Assembly: GCA_017555205.1 (NCBI GenBank)
Contig: JAFZGW010000032.1
Location: 1 to 64,000 of the forward strand
Origin: Akkermansia sp.
GTDB lineage: Bacteria > Verrucomicrobiota > Verrucomicrobiia > Verrucomicrobiales > Akkermansiaceae
Length of the DNA: 64,000 nucleotides
Direction: 5' to 3'
Shown here one piece after another: positions 9,289 to 18,544 of this stretch (its first letter is position 1; every line of letters begins with the position of its first letter). The notes under the pieces are model-generated. The model did no database searches and was not told the origin of the DNA. It worked only from the letters and a program-made list of their open reading frames with translations. The position numbers and the translations under genes were made by a program.

Positions 9289-10872
9289 ATGGCAGACCGT
9301 ACCTATACAGACCCCGTTCGGATGGAGAAAATCGTCAGCCTTTGCAAGCGCAAGGGTTTCATCTTTCAGGCAGCTGAGATTTATGGCGGCCTCAACGGTT
9401 GCTGGGACTACGGTCCCTTGGGTGTAGAGCTCAAGCGCAACCTGAAGGATTATTGGTGGCGTGTTCATGTGCAGGAGCGCCCCGACATTCTCGGCATGGA
9501 TGGCTCCATTCTCACCCACAACTCTGTGCTGGTGGCCTCCGGTCACGTGGGTGGTTTCTCCGACCCGCTGTGTGATTGCCTGCTGAGCAAGGAACGCCTT
9601 CGCGCCGACCAGATTCCCGCCCAGAGTGGTGTGGCTCTCTGGTGGAAGGGTGCTACTACCAAGGATGGTTCCTGGAGCTCCAAGAAGGAGTTCTCCATGT
9701 TGACCGCCGAGGGTAGCGAGAAGGAGGTGAAGGCCGCCCGCCGCAGTGCTCAGCAGTACTACAGCCAGATTTCCGGCAAGAACCTTCCTGTAGCTGAGCT
9801 TGAGCTGCTGGAGGAAAGCACCGAGACCGTGACCGACAGCGTACGCTACAACCCCGCTAACGGTTCCCTGGTGACCGAGGCACGTTCTTTCAACCTCATG
9901 TTCAAGACCACCATCGGTGCTACATCCGATGAGAATGACCCCTCCAGCATTGGCTGGCTGCGCCCGGAGACCGCTCAGAGCATCTTCTGCCAGTACAAGA
10001 ATATCCTTGATTCTTCCCGTACTAAGATTCCCTTCGGTATCGCTCAGATTGGTAAGTCTTTCCGCAATGAGATTAACCCCCGCAACTTCACCTTCCGCTC
10101 CCGTGAGTTCGAGCAGATGGAGGTGGAGTACTTCTGCCGCGCTGAGGATGGTTTCCGCCTGACCGATGAGTGGCTGGAGAAGAGCCTGCAGTTCTACGAG
10201 AACATCGGTATCTCCCGCGATAAGATTCACATCCTCGACGTGCCGGAGGATGAGCGCGCCTTCTACTCCAAGAAGACCTACGACCTCGAGTATGAGTTCC
10301 CCTTCGGTATTCAGGAGCTCATGGGTATCGCCTATCGTACAGATTATGACCTGGGCCGCCACCAAGAGGGCTCCGGCAAGCCGATGGAGTACTTCGACGA
10401 GGCGACCCGCGAGAAGTTCATCCCCCACGTGGTAGAGCCCTCTGCCGGTTGCGACCGCTCCGTACTGGCCGTTATCTGCGAGGCCTTCGACGAGGAAGAG
10501 TTGGGCAAGGACGGCAAGAGCGATATCCGCACCGTCATGCGCTTCCACCCCCGCATGGCTCCCATCAAGGCAGCTATCTTCCCGCTGCTGAAGAAGAACG
10601 CCGAGCAGGTGCGCATCGCCCGCGAGATTGAGGCCGAGCTTCGTCCGTTCATGAACGTGTTCTACGATGAGAGCGGCGCTGTAGGCCGCCGCTACCGCCG
10701 TCAGGACGAAGTGGGTACTCCCTTCTGTATCACCGTGGACTTCGAGACACTGGGCGAGGAGGGTGATCCCGCACTGAAGGATACGGTCACTATCCGTCAC
10801 CGTGACTCCATGGAGCAGGAGCGAGTGGCTATTAAGGACCTGCTGCCCTGGCTGCTTAAAAAGATTCACTGA
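9289..10872 (+). CDS. glyS: Glycyl-tRNA synthetase, homodimeric class II type
   Basis: A 527-residue enzyme that charges tRNA-Gly. It has the eukaryote/archaea-like single-chain architecture: an N-terminal motif with KRKGFIFQAAEIYGGLNGCW, class II motif 2 (GKSFRNEINPRN followed by FRSREFEQMEVEYF), class II motif 3 (VEPSAGCDRSVLAV) and a C-terminal anticodon-binding domain beginning PRMAPIKAAIFPLL. An ATG at 9256 would add 11 residues, but it overlaps the predicted promoter and the conserved family start fits MADRTYTDP at 9289. A strong terminator follows. Confidence 0.95.
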   Translation: MADRTYTDPVRMEKIVSLCKRKGFIFQAAEIYGGLNGCWDYGPLGVELKRNLKDYWWRVHVQERPDILGMDGSILTHNSVLVASGHVGGFSDPLCDCLLSKERLRADQIPAQSGVALWWKGATTKDGSWSSKKEFSMLTAEGSEKEVKAARRSAQQYYSQISGKNLPVAELELLEESTETVTDSVRYNPANGSLVTEARSFNLMFKTTIGATSDENDPSSIGWLRPETAQSIFCQYKNILDSSRTKIPFGIAQIGKSFRNEINPRNFTFRSREFEQMEVEYFCRAEDGFRLTDEWLEKSLQFYENIGISRDKIHILDVPEDERAFYSKKTYDLEYEFPFGIQELMGIAYRTDYDLGRHQEGSGKPMEYFDEATREKFIPHVVEPSAGCDRSVLAVICEAFDEEELGKDGKSDIRTVMRFHPRMAPIKAAIFPLLKKNAEQVRIAREIEAELRPFMNVFYDESGAVGRRYRRQDEVGTPFCITVDFETLGEEGDPALKDTVTIRHRDSMEQERVAIKDLLPWLLKKIH

Positions 10873-10881
10873 TAACCTCAC

Positions 10882-10916
10882 AGCCCGCAGGTGCTTTCGG
10901 TACCTGCGGGCTTTTC
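10882..10916 (+). terminator. Rho-independent terminator of glyS
   Basis: A perfect 11-bp stem, AGCCCGCAGGT (10882-10892) with ACCTGCGGGCT (10902-10912), a 9-nt loop and a following T run. It argues against the GTG at 10891 being the start of the next gene. Confidence 0.85.
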
Positions 10917-10929
10917 TGCTATAAGCTCT

Positions 10930-11466
10930 ATGGTATCTCTGGCGTCACTGCCCGAAAAACTGCACGAGCAGGTGTTGCGTGCTATGCAGCCCGGGGAGGA
11001 ACCTGTGCTGGTTGCGCGTCCCATACCTACTGTGGTGAATCGTGTATCGCAGCCCTACATCTTCTTTCTTATATTTGCTATTTTTTTTGATGCCCTGTTT
11101 GTCTTGTGCAGTGGATTTTCAGCGTTGCCATTTCTGTTGCTGTTTATTGCTGTGCCAATGGGGGGTATATGGTACATATATTGGCAGATGCAGCGCACGG
11201 TATACATCATCACCGAACGCCGGGCTCTTGTGGTGCGTGCGACCTTTGGGAAAGGTTGGCAGACTCTCTCTTGGCCTCTCTCCGCCGGGCTGGTGAAGGA
11301 GCGGGTGCTGCGTGCCGATGGTAGTGGCGATTTGATTTTGGGGTTCGAAACCTCGCGCGATGCCGAGGGTGATACCACCACTGTTGCACAAGGTTTTTTC
11401 AATTTGCCTGAACTGCGCCGTGTGGAGCAAATGCTCATGGGCGTCGCGCCTGCGCCCAAGGGCTGA
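10930..11466 (+). CDS. Membrane protein with PH-like domain
   Basis: About 178 residues. Two hydrophobic segments (residues about 43-62 and 65-88) are followed by a C-terminal region (TVYIITERRALVVRATFGKG onward) resembling bacterial PH-like domains that follow paired transmembrane helices. No catalytic motif is visible and the function is unknown. The GTG at 10891 lies inside the glyS terminator, so the ATG at 10930 was chosen. The next gene, of similar general design, starts 12 bp downstream; the two probably form an operon and may work together. Confidence 0.7.
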   Translation: MVSLASLPEKLHEQVLRAMQPGEEPVLVARPIPTVVNRVSQPYIFFLIFAIFFDALFVLCSGFSALPFLLLFIAVPMGGIWYIYWQMQRTVYIITERRALVVRATFGKGWQTLSWPLSAGLVKERVLRADGSGDLILGFETSRDAEGDTTTVAQGFFNLPELRRVEQMLMGVAPAPKG

Positions 11467-11478
11467 AGGCTTAATCGG

Positions 11479-12528
11479 ATGAGTGCGAAAAAGTGGATTG
11501 AGCATGAGCTTTTGCCCGGTGAGCGCATACTCTGGTCGCGGAGCAGTGCCCGGTTGTTGTCTCACCGTGCTTGTAGTCAGTTTTTCGGAGTTCTGATTTG
11601 GTCGCTATTCTGCGTTGTTGTCTTTGCTGCATTTGCCGGCCGAGTATCTGATGTGTTGGCTCCGGTCGTCACTCCATACGTATTTTGCTTGCTAGTGCTG
11701 GTGTTGGGGTGGCGCGCTATGCGTTATGTCTATCGCGTGGTGGCGGATTCCCTGTGGAGTTTTGATGTGTTGACCAATTATCGCATGATAAGAGCCGAGC
11801 GACACGCGGGCGAGTATTGTTTGTGGTCGCTGCCCCTTGTAGCCATTATTCCCGAGCAGGAGCAGGGGATTGTTGTGCTGCACCTGGCTGCTCCCTATAC
11901 GTACATGTGGAAGGATAAAATGGTCGTGGCTTCTGGCAAGGACGCAACTTCCTTTTTGGCGGAGTTTCAGCGAGCCCGGGTCGCTTCCGTAGAATTGCCC
12001 GTTCCCGAACCTCTTGCTCAGGCTCATTCTTTGCTGCTGCAGGGTGAGCAGTTATATGGAGTCGGTGAACAGCTTTCATGGCCACGCGAGGAGCCGGGGT
12101 GGAGGCGTTGGTTACTGTTCTGGGCTATTTGGTGCGGTACGGTGTTGGTTACTGCGTGGCAGAATCCTCCTACAGATTGCACTTGGGTGCCTTGGTGTGT
12201 ATGTGGGCTTGTCTTTGTGCTGGCTCTTGGCTTATTGGTGGCAGTTCACCGTCAGTACTGTCAATATAAGGAAGAGTGGTTGCCCTTCGTTGTGGGTTCT
12301 GAGAACGTATATAGTGAAGCGTTTGCACCGCATCCTTTGTCTCAATGTTATCCCCTCATGAAGGTTTTATCGCCGGATGGTACGGCCTCATTTTACTTTA
12401 CAGAACCTCACGATTGCAGGGATTTATGTGGCCGTTTGTCGTGGGTGCGTAATCACACAGCTGTTGGCCGCCTGTTATATATGCTGGCGTTAAAACAAAC
12501 TTTTGACGCCAAGACCAACGAGAAGTAA
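11479..12528 (+). CDS. Membrane protein of unknown function
   Basis: A 349-residue protein with two pairs of hydrophobic segments (residues about 35-53 and 60-80, then about 208-225 and 233-253). It begins KKWIEHELLPGERILWSRSS, a layout like the opening of the preceding gene (EEPVLVARPIP). A segment FDVLTNYRMIRAERHAGEYC resembles the PH-like strand pattern of its neighbour. It could be a distant, duplicated version of the same architecture. No enzymatic signature is seen. The 3' end overlaps the convergent mntP-like gene by 39 bp. Confidence 0.65.
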   Translation: MSAKKWIEHELLPGERILWSRSSARLLSHRACSQFFGVLIWSLFCVVVFAAFAGRVSDVLAPVVTPYVFCLLVLVLGWRAMRYVYRVVADSLWSFDVLTNYRMIRAERHAGEYCLWSLPLVAIIPEQEQGIVVLHLAAPYTYMWKDKMVVASGKDATSFLAEFQRARVASVELPVPEPLAQAHSLLLQGEQLYGVGEQLSWPREEPGWRRWLLFWAIWCGTVLVTAWQNPPTDCTWVPWCVCGLVFVLALGLLVAVHRQYCQYKEEWLPFVVGSENVYSEAFAPHPLSQCYPLMKVLSPDGTASFYFTEPHDCRDLCGRLSWVRNHTAVGRLLYMLALKQTFDAKTNEK

Positions 12529-13068
12529 CCCTGCGGTGGTTTCGAGCCAACGGGTAGGTAGGTGGTGCAGTAGGCGAGCCGAGTGGAACGCTGCCAGCGA
12601 GCAAATGAAAGTAACAATGCCAATGACGCTGACATTGGCGAATAATTGCGACAGGGTGAGGTTGGTACCGCCGATGTCGCCCAACGCCATGGCCACACCG
12701 ACGGCGAGCGCATCGATGGCTGTCGCAATACCTACCAAGAGCAGGGCAATCAGCCCTAAGGGGTTGCAGTCTTTACTGCAACAATCGCCCTCATCTTCGT
12801 CGCCCTTCCATGCTTCGTAGATGACGTATGCGCCAAGACCGCAAAAAACAGTGGCCACAATTCCGCTCTGCCATTGTGCTACACAGTCGCGCACACTTTC
12901 ACCCCCCAAATACCCCAGTAGCGGCATGCCGGCCTGAAATATACCCACTGTGAGAGCCAACCACAGTGAGTTGCGCATGCGGCAGCAGCGCAAGACCAGA
13001 CCGTATGAGAAGGAATACACGGTTGCGTCTACTGCCAGTACAAGGGCGATAATGAGGAGCTCAATCAT
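12490..13068 (-). CDS. mntP: MntP-like manganese efflux pump
   Basis: A 192-residue protein with about six hydrophobic helices. It has two internally related halves, each carrying the family's Asp-containing segment: LVLAVDATVYSFSYGL near the N terminus and ATAIDALAVGVAMAL in the second half. This matches the MntP/YebN family of Mn2+ exporters. A cytoplasmic loop contains acidic and Cys residues (DEDEGDCCSKDC). The frame extends upstream, but MIELLIIALVLAVDA at 13068 is the natural membrane-protein start. No manganese riboswitch is apparent in the short upstream region, which is occupied by the galE terminator. Confidence 0.82.
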   Translation of the reverse strand: MIELLIIALVLAVDATVYSFSYGLVLRCCRMRNSLWLALTVGIFQAGMPLLGYLGGESVRDCVAQWQSGIVATVFCGLGAYVIYEAWKGDEDEGDCCSKDCNPLGLIALLLVGIATAIDALAVGVAMALGDIGGTNLTLSQLFANVSVIGIVTFICSLAAFHSARLLHHLPTRWLETTAGLLLVGLGVKSLF

Positions 13069-13089
13069 GTGTTGTTTGTTAAGGTAAAG

Positions 13090-13113
13090 CACCCCGGCAA
13101 TTTTGCCGGGGTG
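13090..13113 (-). terminator. Terminator downstream of galE
   Basis: CACCCCGGC (13090-13098) and GCCGGGGTG (13105-13113) form a 9-bp stem extended by AA/TT in the loop. The minus-strand continuation has only a short T stretch, so termination may be partial and mntP could be read through from galE. Confidence 0.6.
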
Positions 13114-13151
13114 TTGCATTGTTTCTGTACCTTTGAGGTACAGCGGTTTAA

Positions 13152-14141
13152 TTAATAGTGACCGCCACGGGGGCCGTTGTGCCACTTCCAAGCGGTTTCC
13201 ACAATCTGGGTGACGTCCTGGTATTTGGGAATCCAGCCCAAAATCTCAGCAGCCTTGCGGGAGTCTGCTATGAGGCGGGGCGGGTCACCCTCGCGGCGCG
13301 GACCGTACTCTACGGGAACTTTCAAGCCGGTCACTTTTTCAGCGGCATCGATAATTTCCTTCACGGAGAAACCGTTGCCGGTGCCGAGGTTGAACCAGTT
13401 GGTGTCGCCACCCTTCATCAGGTAATCGAGGGCGCGCAGGTGAGCATCGGCCAAGTCGTCCACATGGATGTAGTCGCGGATGCAGGTGCCATCGGGGGTG
13501 TCGTAGTCGGTGCCGAATACGGTGATGGCCGGGCGCTCGCCCTTGATTGCCTGCAGAATCACCGGGATAAGGTGGCTCTCCGGCTCGTGGTCTTCGCCGA
13601 TAAGGCCGTCCACCGAGGCACCGGAAGCGTTGAAGTAACGCAGGAATACGCTCTTCAGGCCGTAGGCGCGCTCACAGTCCTTGCATACCTTCTCGAGCAT
13701 GAACTTGGAGCCGCCGTAGGGATTGATGGGGTCTTGCTTCTCCGTCTCGGGAATCGGTACCTGAGTGGGTTCGCCGTAAGTAGCGCAGGTGGAGGAGAAT
13801 ACAAAGCGCTTGCAGCCGCCCAGCATCATGGCGCGCAGCAGCACCAGGGGCTTGGCAATGTTGTTTTCATAGTATTTCAGCGGGTCTGTTACGGACTCAC
13901 CAACCTGAATGAAAGCGGCGAAGTGAACCACGGCATCGAACTTGCCGTTTACCAGCAGGGGGTACACTACGGCGGGGTCGCCCAAGTCGCCCTTCACGAG
14001 CTTAACTTCTTTGTCTACAATAGCAGCGGGGTGGCCATAAACCATGCTGTCGAGCACGGTTACATCTGCCCCGGCTTTTACCAACTGACGTACAGTGTGC
14101 GAGCCGATATAGCCGCAACCACCTGTTACAAGTACTTTCAT
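13152..14141 (-). CDS. galE: UDP-glucose 4-epimerase
   Basis: A 329-residue short-chain dehydrogenase-type epimerase interconverting UDP-glucose and UDP-galactose (possibly also the N-acetyl sugars). The NAD-binding GGCGYIGSHT is at the N terminus. The catalytic region has SSTCATYG and the YxxxK motif in NPYGGSKFMLEK. RDYIHVDDLADAHLRAL is characteristic. It starts 26 bp after the transaldolase stop and is probably co-transcribed with it. A role in galactose use or surface-glycan precursor supply fits the neighbourhood. Confidence 0.95.
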   Translation of the reverse strand: MKVLVTGGCGYIGSHTVRQLVKAGADVTVLDSMVYGHPAAIVDKEVKLVKGDLGDPAVVYPLLVNGKFDAVVHFAAFIQVGESVTDPLKYYENNIAKPLVLLRAMMLGGCKRFVFSSTCATYGEPTQVPIPETEKQDPINPYGGSKFMLEKVCKDCERAYGLKSVFLRYFNASGASVDGLIGEDHEPESHLIPVILQAIKGERPAITVFGTDYDTPDGTCIRDYIHVDDLADAHLRALDYLMKGGDTNWFNLGTGNGFSVKEIIDAAEKVTGLKVPVEYGPRREGDPPRLIADSRKAAEILGWIPKYQDVTQIVETAWKWHNGPRGGHY

Positions 14142-14167
14142 GATATGATGATGGTATTGTTAAGAGA

Positions 14168-15121
14168 TTAAATCATGGCGGCCAGCATAGCCTCCAGCTT
14201 GCGAATGTCGGCAGCAAAGCGGCGAATGCCGTCGGCTGTCTTCTCGGTAGCCATGGCGTCCTCGTTGAAGAGGAAGCGGAAGCTCTTCTCGTCCGCCGGA
14301 ATACGCTCAATGTCGCTGGCCTGAGCAGCCTCTACATTCAGGCAGGGGGTTACGGGCTCCTCGCTGGCGGCAAGCTCAGCCAACAGGTTGGGGGAGATGG
14401 TCAGCAGGTCGCAGCCGGCCAGTGCCAGTACCTCGCCCTTGTTGCGGAAGGAGGCTCCCATAATCTGTACCGGGTAACCGAACTTCTTGTAGTAGTTGTA
14501 AATGGTGCGTACGGAAACAACACCGGGATCGGTCTCGGCGGTGTATTCCTCCTTGGTGTTGGCCTTGAACCAGTCGAGAATACGGCCTACAAAGGGGGAA
14601 ATGAGGCGCACGCCGGCCTCGGCACATGCTACGGCCTGAACCAAGCTGAAGAGCAGGGTAAGGTTGGTGTGAATGCCCTCTTGCTCCAGTATGCGAGCTG
14701 CCTGAATGCCTTCCCAAGTGGAGGCAATCTTGATAAGCACGCGCTCGCGGGGGATGCCGGCGGCCTCGTACATGCCCATGATGCTGCGGGCGCGGGTTAC
14801 CGTGGCCTCGGTGTCGAAGGAAAGTCGGGCATCTACCTCGCTGGACACGCGACCCGGCACGCGCTTGAGAATTTCCAGACCAAAGGCTACTACAACCTTG
14901 TCGACAATCTCATCCATCAGTGCGGGGGTAATTTCACGACCCTTGTAGGGGGCCACGGCTTCTTCCACGATACTGCGGTATTCCGGCTTGGCTGCCGCAG
15001 CAAGAATGAGGGAAGGATTGGTGGTGGCATCCTGCGGGGCGAACTCCTCCATCTGACGGAAATCACCTGTATCGGCCACCACGGTGGTATATTGCTTCAG
15101 TTGCTCAAGTTGTGTTGCCAT
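14168..15121 (-). CDS. tal: Transaldolase
   Basis: A 317-residue transaldolase of the non-oxidative pentose phosphate pathway. Motifs include [10 protein letters not shown] near residue 28, the Schiff-base Lys region [17 protein letters not shown] near 130-145, NLTLLFS and [10 protein letters not shown]. Length matches TalB-type enzymes. A predicted promoter lies upstream, divergent from rpmE, and galE follows closely. Together with rpe at 4.8 kb this gives two pentose-phosphate enzymes in the window. Confidence 0.96.
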   Translation of the reverse strand: MATQLEQLKQYTTVVADTGDFRQMEEFAPQDATTNPSLILAAAAKPEYRSIVEEAVAPYKGREITPALMDEIVDKVVVAFGLEILKRVPGRVSSEVDARLSFDTEATVTRARSIMGMYEAAGIPRERVLIKIASTWEGIQAARILEQEGIHTNLTLLFSLVQAVACAEAGVRLISPFVGRILDWFKANTKEEYTAETDPGVVSVRTIYNYYKKFGYPVQIMGASFRNKGEVLALAGCDLLTISPNLLAELAASEEPVTPCLNVEAAQASDIERIPADEKSFRFLFNEDAMATEKTADGIRRFAADIRKLEAMLAAMI

Positions 15122-15148
15122 AAGCGTGAGTTATAATCTTGCGAGGGT

Positions 15149-15177
15149 ATAGTACCACACTATAGCATTTTGTACAA
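15149..15177 (-). promoter_or_regulatory. Predicted promoter of tal-galE
   Basis: On the minus strand, TTGTAC (complement of 15172-15177), 17 nt and TACTAT (complement of 15149-15154). It lies about 28 bp upstream of the transaldolase ATG. Confidence 0.5.
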
Positions 15178-15228
15178 GCCGCTTTGTGTAGAAAATCGGA
15201 ACAATATGACTTTTTCTCGCATTTGTGC

Positions 15229-15256
15229 TTGACTCACCGGGTGATATCTGTATAAT
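15229..15256 (+). promoter_or_regulatory. Predicted promoter of rpmE
   Basis: TTGACT (15229-15234), a 16-nt spacer and a perfect TATAAT (15251-15256). The leader to the ATG at 15295 is about 32 nt and can form a small CTGCG/CGCAG hairpin. Confidence 0.65.
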
Positions 15257-15294
15257 CCCCTCCGCGCTGCGACGGTAACGCAGCCTATAAGACT

Positions 15295-15564
15295 ATGAAA
15301 GCTGATCTGCATCCCAAGTACAACCCCGTTGTGTTCGTGGACATCACCACGGGCCGCCGCTTCATCACACGCTCCACTGCTACCTCCGCCAAGAAGGAGG
15401 AAATCGATGGTGTTGAGCACTATGTAATTTCCTGCGGTATCACCTCTGACTCTCACCCCTTCTTCACCGGTAAGAATCAGTTCGTTGACACCGAGGGTCG
15501 TATCGACAAGTTCCAGAAGCGTTTCGGCGCTGTTCGTCGCGCCAAGAAGCCCTCTTTGGGCTAA
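15295..15564 (+). CDS. rpmE2: 50S ribosomal protein L31, type B (zinc-independent)
   Basis: An 89-residue bL31 protein (MKADLHPKYNPVVFVD...SHPFFTGKNQFVDTEGR...FQKRFG). The CxxC zinc motif of type A L31 is absent, so this is the zinc-free type B form that often replaces the zinc form when zinc is scarce. It has its own promoter and terminator. Whether a zinc-type paralogue exists elsewhere cannot be seen here. Confidence 0.95.
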   Translation: MKADLHPKYNPVVFVDITTGRRFITRSTATSAKKEEIDGVEHYVISCGITSDSHPFFTGKNQFVDTEGRIDKFQKRFGAVRRAKKPSLG

Positions 15565-15596
15565 AGAACGGTTTCCCGTCAGATTTTATTCTCGCT

Positions 15597-15627
15597 CGCA
15601 GTGCCGCTCGGCACTGCGGGTTTTTTT
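15597..15627 (+). terminator. Rho-independent terminator of rpmE2
   Basis: CGCAGTGCC (15597-15605) pairs with GGCACTGCG (15610-15618) around a 4-nt loop, followed by seven T residues. Confidence 0.9.
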
Positions 15628-15783
15628 GTTAATTGGCTCTCTGTGTAGCGGGTATTCAAGGCAGCACATGCCTTATTTCGAACAAGATTCAATTTTTGAT
15701 TGTGCTAATTTGGGTATTATCAATTTGCGGAGAGTTTTTTTCTTGCATATTGCTCAAAGTGTGAGATACTGAGTGTAGAAGCT

Positions 15784-18465
15784 ATGCAAGAGGAAGCTGA
15801 AAGTTTTTACAAAGAGCCGTCGCGCAAAGAGTGGGGCGGTTTCTGGACGCTCGTGGCCGTGCAGGCGGTAAACGCCTTCAATGAAAAAGCGGTGCAGTTT
15901 TTGCTCATTCCGCTGGGTGTGTGGCTGTGGGGTACGGCAGGTAGCGATTTGGAGTATTTTTTGGGTGCCATATTTGTGTTGCCCTATATTTTGTTCTCCC
16001 CGTTGGTGGGTTGGTTGGCTGACTGTTTCTGCAAGACTCGCATCATACAGGTGATGAGCTTGTTGCAGATAGTGGTGATGAGTTGCATGTTGTTCTGTTT
16101 TTATAAGACCGACATGCGCGGCGCGATTATCTGGTTTGCCGTGTTTGCTACTCAGGCCACGATATTGAGCCCGGCTAAGAAGGGGATTGTGAAAGACCTG
16201 CTGGGTTCTCGGTATATAGGCTTCGGCTCGGGAATTATTGAGATTAGTTTGGTATTTGTATTGCTGTTGGCACAGATTGGTGTGTTCTTCTGGTTCAGTT
16301 ATCTGTTGGATGTCTACACCGGTGAATATATTGCTTTGCATGGCAGCGAAGCAGGGGACCAGGAATCGGGCTGGAGCGCGGTTAAACTGCCTACGATGGT
16401 GTTTATTTGCATCGCCGGTGTGGTGGCTTTGTGTTCATTCCTGTTGCCGCGTTACCCTGTGAAACCGAATAAGCCTTTTGCGTGGAGCTTGTTCTATGAG
16501 CACTTTGTGCAGGTTAAGTACCTGTGGAAAGACCGTGAGCTGAGACTCAGTGAAATAGGTATTGCCTATTTCTGGAGCTTGGCCGGTTCACTGTTCCTGA
16601 TTCTCATTCAGATAGCTAAAGAGATGTCTGCCGTCGACCCGTCGGTGGATTTCTCGATGCAGTGTGGTATATTGATGGCTTGGCTGGGTGGTGGTGTTGT
16701 GCTGGGTGGTGCTGTGGCATCGTTGCTGTGCCGCGGTAAAAATGAACTGGGGCTTATACCGTTCGGTGCCATTGGTATCACAATCAGTACGTTTATGCTT
16801 ACCATGCTTGAGGTGGATAGCTTGGCAAGCAACATTTTCCTGACTCTTACAGGCGCTTTCGGCGCAGCTTACCTGGTGCCTCTCAATGCCTTCTTGCAGG
16901 ATAACTGCGACCCGGCTAACCGTGGCAACATTATTGCCGCCGGTAATCTTATTGATAACCTCATGGGCTTGGTGGCTGTGGTTATCATGTGGTTGATGAA
17001 TAACTACGGAGCCGGTCCGCGCGACCAGTTCCTTGTGCTATTCCTGCTCAGCGCCTTCATCATGGTAACGTCACTGCGCCTCATTCCGCAGGAGTTCATT
17101 CGAATGGTGGGTATATGGTGCATGAAGTTGTTCTACCGTCCACGAGTGATAGGTATAGAGCGCATACCCCCGGTGGGTGGTGCTCTTATCGTGTGTAATC
17201 ACGTGACCTATGCGGATGCTTTGTTCCTGACCATGGTTTGCCCGCGCCCCATCCGCTTTGTAGTGGCTGAGGAATTCATGGCCGCCAAATTACTGGGTTG
17301 GCTGTTGGAGATATTTAATTCGCTGTCCATATCCAGCGAGAAGCCGAGGGAGGCTATTACCAAGGCAGCACGCGGTATAGAGAATGGTGATTTGATTTGC
17401 ATATTCCCGGAAGGACAACTTACAAGAACAGGTTGCCTGACTCCCATCCGCCGCGGTATGGAGCTCATTGCTCGCCGCGCGCATGCCCCAATTATTCCCA
17501 TTTACATGGATGGACTCTGGGGGAGTATCTTCTCGTTCTACCGAAATAGATTCTTCTTCACCTTGCCTTTCAAGCTGCCGCGCCATTTGCCTTATAGTTA
17601 TACGGTCATGGTGGGTGAACCTATGCACGAGGATTTCAATTCGGATGCTGTGCTGGCTGCGTTCCGCAGGTTGTCGTCGGATTGCTTGGATGTTTCCGGC
17701 GGTGGCAGTCGGGATGAACTGTTGCGCTTGCTGGAGGCTCGTGGTCGTCGCGCTGTGGTGGCATGGAGCGGTGGGTCATTGAGTGGTTTTCAGGTGGCCG
17801 GGTCGGTTATATCTCGCAAAGTTCCTGAGAATTGCCCGCCTATTGCCGCGAAGTGGATTGAGACATTGCTTGCAGCTACGGCTGACTTGGAGCAATTGCA
17901 CCGCTTGTGGCTCAATGTTGAGCAGGTGCGCCGCGTGAACGCGCTTAAAGAGGGGCGCCACCGTCTGCTGACTACAGTTGGCCATGGTGAGCCTCACGAG
18001 ATGGTGCTGGGCGTGCTCTGGCCCATTATCACTCGTACCCTTGTTTGCCTGATTGATTCGGCAGATGAGCAGATTGAAAACCGAATTTCGCAGATTGTGG
18101 GCAGTGCTCACATGCGCCGCATTCTTCTGAAAGCTATTCCGCCGCGCCAGATGCCGTTCTACGATTTCAGTAATGGTCCGGATATTGCCACACCCAATAT
18201 GCGCTGGCGCCCCTGCCACGCTACCAACGATGGCATTATTATATCCATGAGTACGGTAAACAGCGTGTTTAAACTTTCAGACGGTACTATACAGCTCGGT
18301 GTGCGTCCGCGTACCCGTGGCTTGCTGTTGCCCTGCTTCCGTGTTCAGCGCGCCGGTGGGGCTGAGGAGTCCGTGGTGCTTTCCGGGCCTAGCTTAAGTG
18401 GGCTTTATACCTGCTCCTCTAAATTGTACCTTGACGAAATCGGTTTCCTGAAGCAGTTGTTCTAA
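15784..18465 (+). CDS. MFS transporter fused to PlsC-type acyltransferase, with extra C-terminal region
   Basis: An 893-residue protein. Residues about 1-435 are a polytopic MFS domain resembling the lysophospholipid flippase LplT. Residues about 440-620 are a PlsC-type acyltransferase with the NHxxxxD motif (NHVTYADAL) and FPEGQLTRTG. The last ~270 residues are not clearly assigned. In Aas-type proteins an AMP-binding acyl-ACP synthetase follows the acyltransferase; here that region is about half the normal length and lacks a recognisable AMP-binding motif, so it may be a vestige. The likely role is flipping and re-acylating lysophospholipids in the inner membrane. It ends at a terminator shared with the convergent mini-RNase III gene. 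Confidence 0.85.
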   Translation: MQEEAESFYKEPSRKEWGGFWTLVAVQAVNAFNEKAVQFLLIPLGVWLWGTAGSDLEYFLGAIFVLPYILFSPLVGWLADCFCKTRIIQVMSLLQIVVMSCMLFCFYKTDMRGAIIWFAVFATQATILSPAKKGIVKDLLGSRYIGFGSGIIEISLVFVLLLAQIGVFFWFSYLLDVYTGEYIALHGSEAGDQESGWSAVKLPTMVFICIAGVVALCSFLLPRYPVKPNKPFAWSLFYEHFVQVKYLWKDRELRLSEIGIAYFWSLAGSLFLILIQIAKEMSAVDPSVDFSMQCGILMAWLGGGVVLGGAVASLLCRGKNELGLIPFGAIGITISTFMLTMLEVDSLASNIFLTLTGAFGAAYLVPLNAFLQDNCDPANRGNIIAAGNLIDNLMGLVAVVIMWLMNNYGAGPRDQFLVLFLLSAFIMVTSLRLIPQEFIRMVGIWCMKLFYRPRVIGIERIPPVGGALIVCNHVTYADALFLTMVCPRPIRFVVAEEFMAAKLLGWLLEIFNSLSISSEKPREAITKAARGIENGDLICIFPEGQLTRTGCLTPIRRGMELIARRAHAPIIPIYMDGLWGSIFSFYRNRFFFTLPFKLPRHLPYSYTVMVGEPMHEDFNSDAVLAAFRRLSSDCLDVSGGGSRDELLRLLEARGRRAVVAWSGGSLSGFQVAGSVISRKVPENCPPIAAKWIETLLAATADLEQLHRLWLNVEQVRRVNALKEGRHRLLTTVGHGEPHEMVLGVLWPIITRTLVCLIDSADEQIENRISQIVGSAHMRRILLKAIPPRQMPFYDFSNGPDIATPNMRWRPCHATNDGIIISMSTVNSVFKLSDGTIQLGVRPRTRGLLLPCFRVQRAGGAEESVVLSGPSLSGLYTCSSKLYLDEIGFLKQLF

Positions 18466-18491
18466 ACTCTTCTGACAATCATTATCAAAAA

Positions 18492-18524
18492 AAGCCACAA
18501 CGTTGAAGGCGTTGTGGCTTTTTA
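18492..18524. terminator. Bidirectional Rho-independent terminator
   Basis: AAGCCACAACG and CGTTGTGGCTT form an 11-bp stem flanked by A and T runs. It separates the MFS-acyltransferase gene from the convergent nuoB-led group. Confidence 0.88.
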
Positions 18525-18544
18525 GTAATTTGGAAATTGAATTA

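Noticed and set aside
9235-10881. A 548-codon frame antisense to glyS
   Set aside because: Shadow of a highly biased housekeeping gene; Leu/His/Gly-rich with no recognised motif and it would start in the glyS terminator.
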